Shown: positions 63,681 to 64,000 of the stretch, in pieces | Position numbering within the stretch: the stretch's first letter is position 1 | How the letters are laid out: each line of letters opens with the position of its first letter | Assembly (NCBI GenBank): GCA_016704435.1 | Contig: JADJAB010000001.1 | Coordinates: forward strand, 62,001 to 126,000 | Direction of reading: 5' to 3' | Source of the DNA: Rhodobacter sp. | GTDB lineage: Bacteria; Pseudomonadota; Alphaproteobacteria; Rhodobacterales; Rhodobacteraceae | Length of the DNA: 64,000 nucleotides | The notes under the pieces: generated by a model | Database searches by the model: none | Told to the model about the DNA's origin: nothing | The model's input: only the letters and a program-made list of their open reading frames with translations | Made by a program: the position numbers and the translations under genes

Positions 63681-64000
63681 TGGATCTGGGGCTGAAAGGC
63701 AAGCGGGCTTTGGTCCTTGGCGCCAGCCGGGGGCTGGGCAAGGCCATCGCGCAGGGGCTGGCCGCCGAAGGGGCCGAGGTCTTTGCGGCGGCGCGCAATC
63801 TGCAGGCACTGCAGACCTGGGCCGCTGGCATGGCGAATGTGCATCCGGTTCAGGTGGATCTGTCAGACATCGCGGCAGTGGATGCGCTGGCCGAGGACCT
63901 TCTGGCCAAGGGCGGTGTGGACATTCTGGTGAACAACTCGGGCGGTCCGCCGCCGGGCACGGCGCTGGAGGCAAGCCGCCAGAACTGGATGGATCATTTC
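63680..64000 (+). CDS. short-chain dehydrogenase/reductase, N-terminal part (cut by window edge)
   Basis: The first 107 codons are present. MDLGLKGKRALVLGASRGLGKAIAQGLAAEGAEVFAAARN is the TGxxxGxG NAD(P) site in the ASRGLG form and VDILVNNSGGPPPG the NNAG-type motif. The Gly-Gly-Pro-Pro stretch after NNS is typical of one 3-oxoacyl reductase-like branch. GAAGGAG lies before the ATG. It follows the DapA-like gene without a gap, as the latest visible enzyme of the operon. Confidence 0.9.
   Translation, partial: MDLGLKGKRALVLGASRGLGKAIAQGLAAEGAEVFAAARNLQALQTWAAGMANVHPVQVDLSDIAAVDALAEDLLAKGGVDILVNNSGGPPPGTALEASRQNWMDHF

Noticed and set aside
15386..64000. Genomic island borders (attachment repeats, integrase, insertion sequences)
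   Set aside because: The tRNA-Leu at 10396 has no nearby integrase or visible duplicate of its 3' end, and no transposase is seen; base composition by eye is uniform.

Overview
This is high-GC DNA from an alphaproteobacterium, most likely a member of the Rhodobacteraceae/Paracoccaceae. The gene order rnd, kdsD, lptC, lptA, lptB, hpf, ptsN points there, as do gltB and gltD separated by small genes, the MtgA-type N terminus, and the wealth of ABC importers and amidohydrolases. Genes are packed tightly, with many ATGA or TGATG overlaps. No gap without a gene exceeds 300 bases; the longest is about 266 bases, at 24381-24646. I see no insertion sequence, prophage, CRISPR array or rRNA.

Region 1 (1-15350) is core genome: the start of mtgA, glutamate synthase (gltB, gltD) with three small genes between, uppP, an NDUFA9-like SDR, tRNA-Leu(CAG), an RNase D-like exonuclease, kdsD, lptC, lptA, lptB, the long hibernation factor hpf, and ptsN. 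Every reading frame here is intact.

Region 2 (15386-64000) is a catabolic region built of regulator-transporter-enzyme cassettes for small amidated or ureido nitrogen compounds. (A) 15386-26851: a PotDBCA-type importer followed by asparaginase, a NodB-fold deacetylase, a CxxC protein, a COG0523 GTPase and a dihydropyrimidinase/hydantoinase. It diverges from a GntR regulator with two winged-helix domains, which overlaps a gene for a binding protein without a signal peptide. (B) 26899-32570: N-carbamoylsarcosine amidase plus HyuA and HyuB (N-methylhydantoinase type) with a divergent LysR regulator. (C) 32589-36997: a polar amino-acid ABC importer with a class V aminotransferase and a FadR-like regulator whose spacer holds a textbook FadR-type operator. 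(D) 37056-43731: LysR, creatinase and a PotDABC importer. (E) 43728-49933: an AraC regulator and heterotetrameric sarcosine oxidase soxBDAG. (F) 49940-64000: an EamA transporter, a hydantoinase with a divergent GntR regulator, a VOC protein, a dipeptide-type ABC importer, a second signal-less binding protein, a COG0402 amidohydrolase, an Asp/Glu/hydantoin racemase, a DapA-like protein and an SDR cut by the window end.

Cassettes B, D and E fit one scheme. Creatine (by creatinase) and N-methylhydantoin (by HyuAB, then N-carbamoylsarcosine amidase) both give sarcosine, which SoxBDAG demethylates to glycine and a one-carbon unit on tetrahydrofolate. Cassettes A and F look like importers plus cyclic-amide hydrolases for related but unidentified compounds.

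Nine genes in region 2 are each broken by one small indel, with the rest of the frame fully preserved. They are listed as frameshifted genes. Either the sequence has small indel errors here or the region is decaying very recently.
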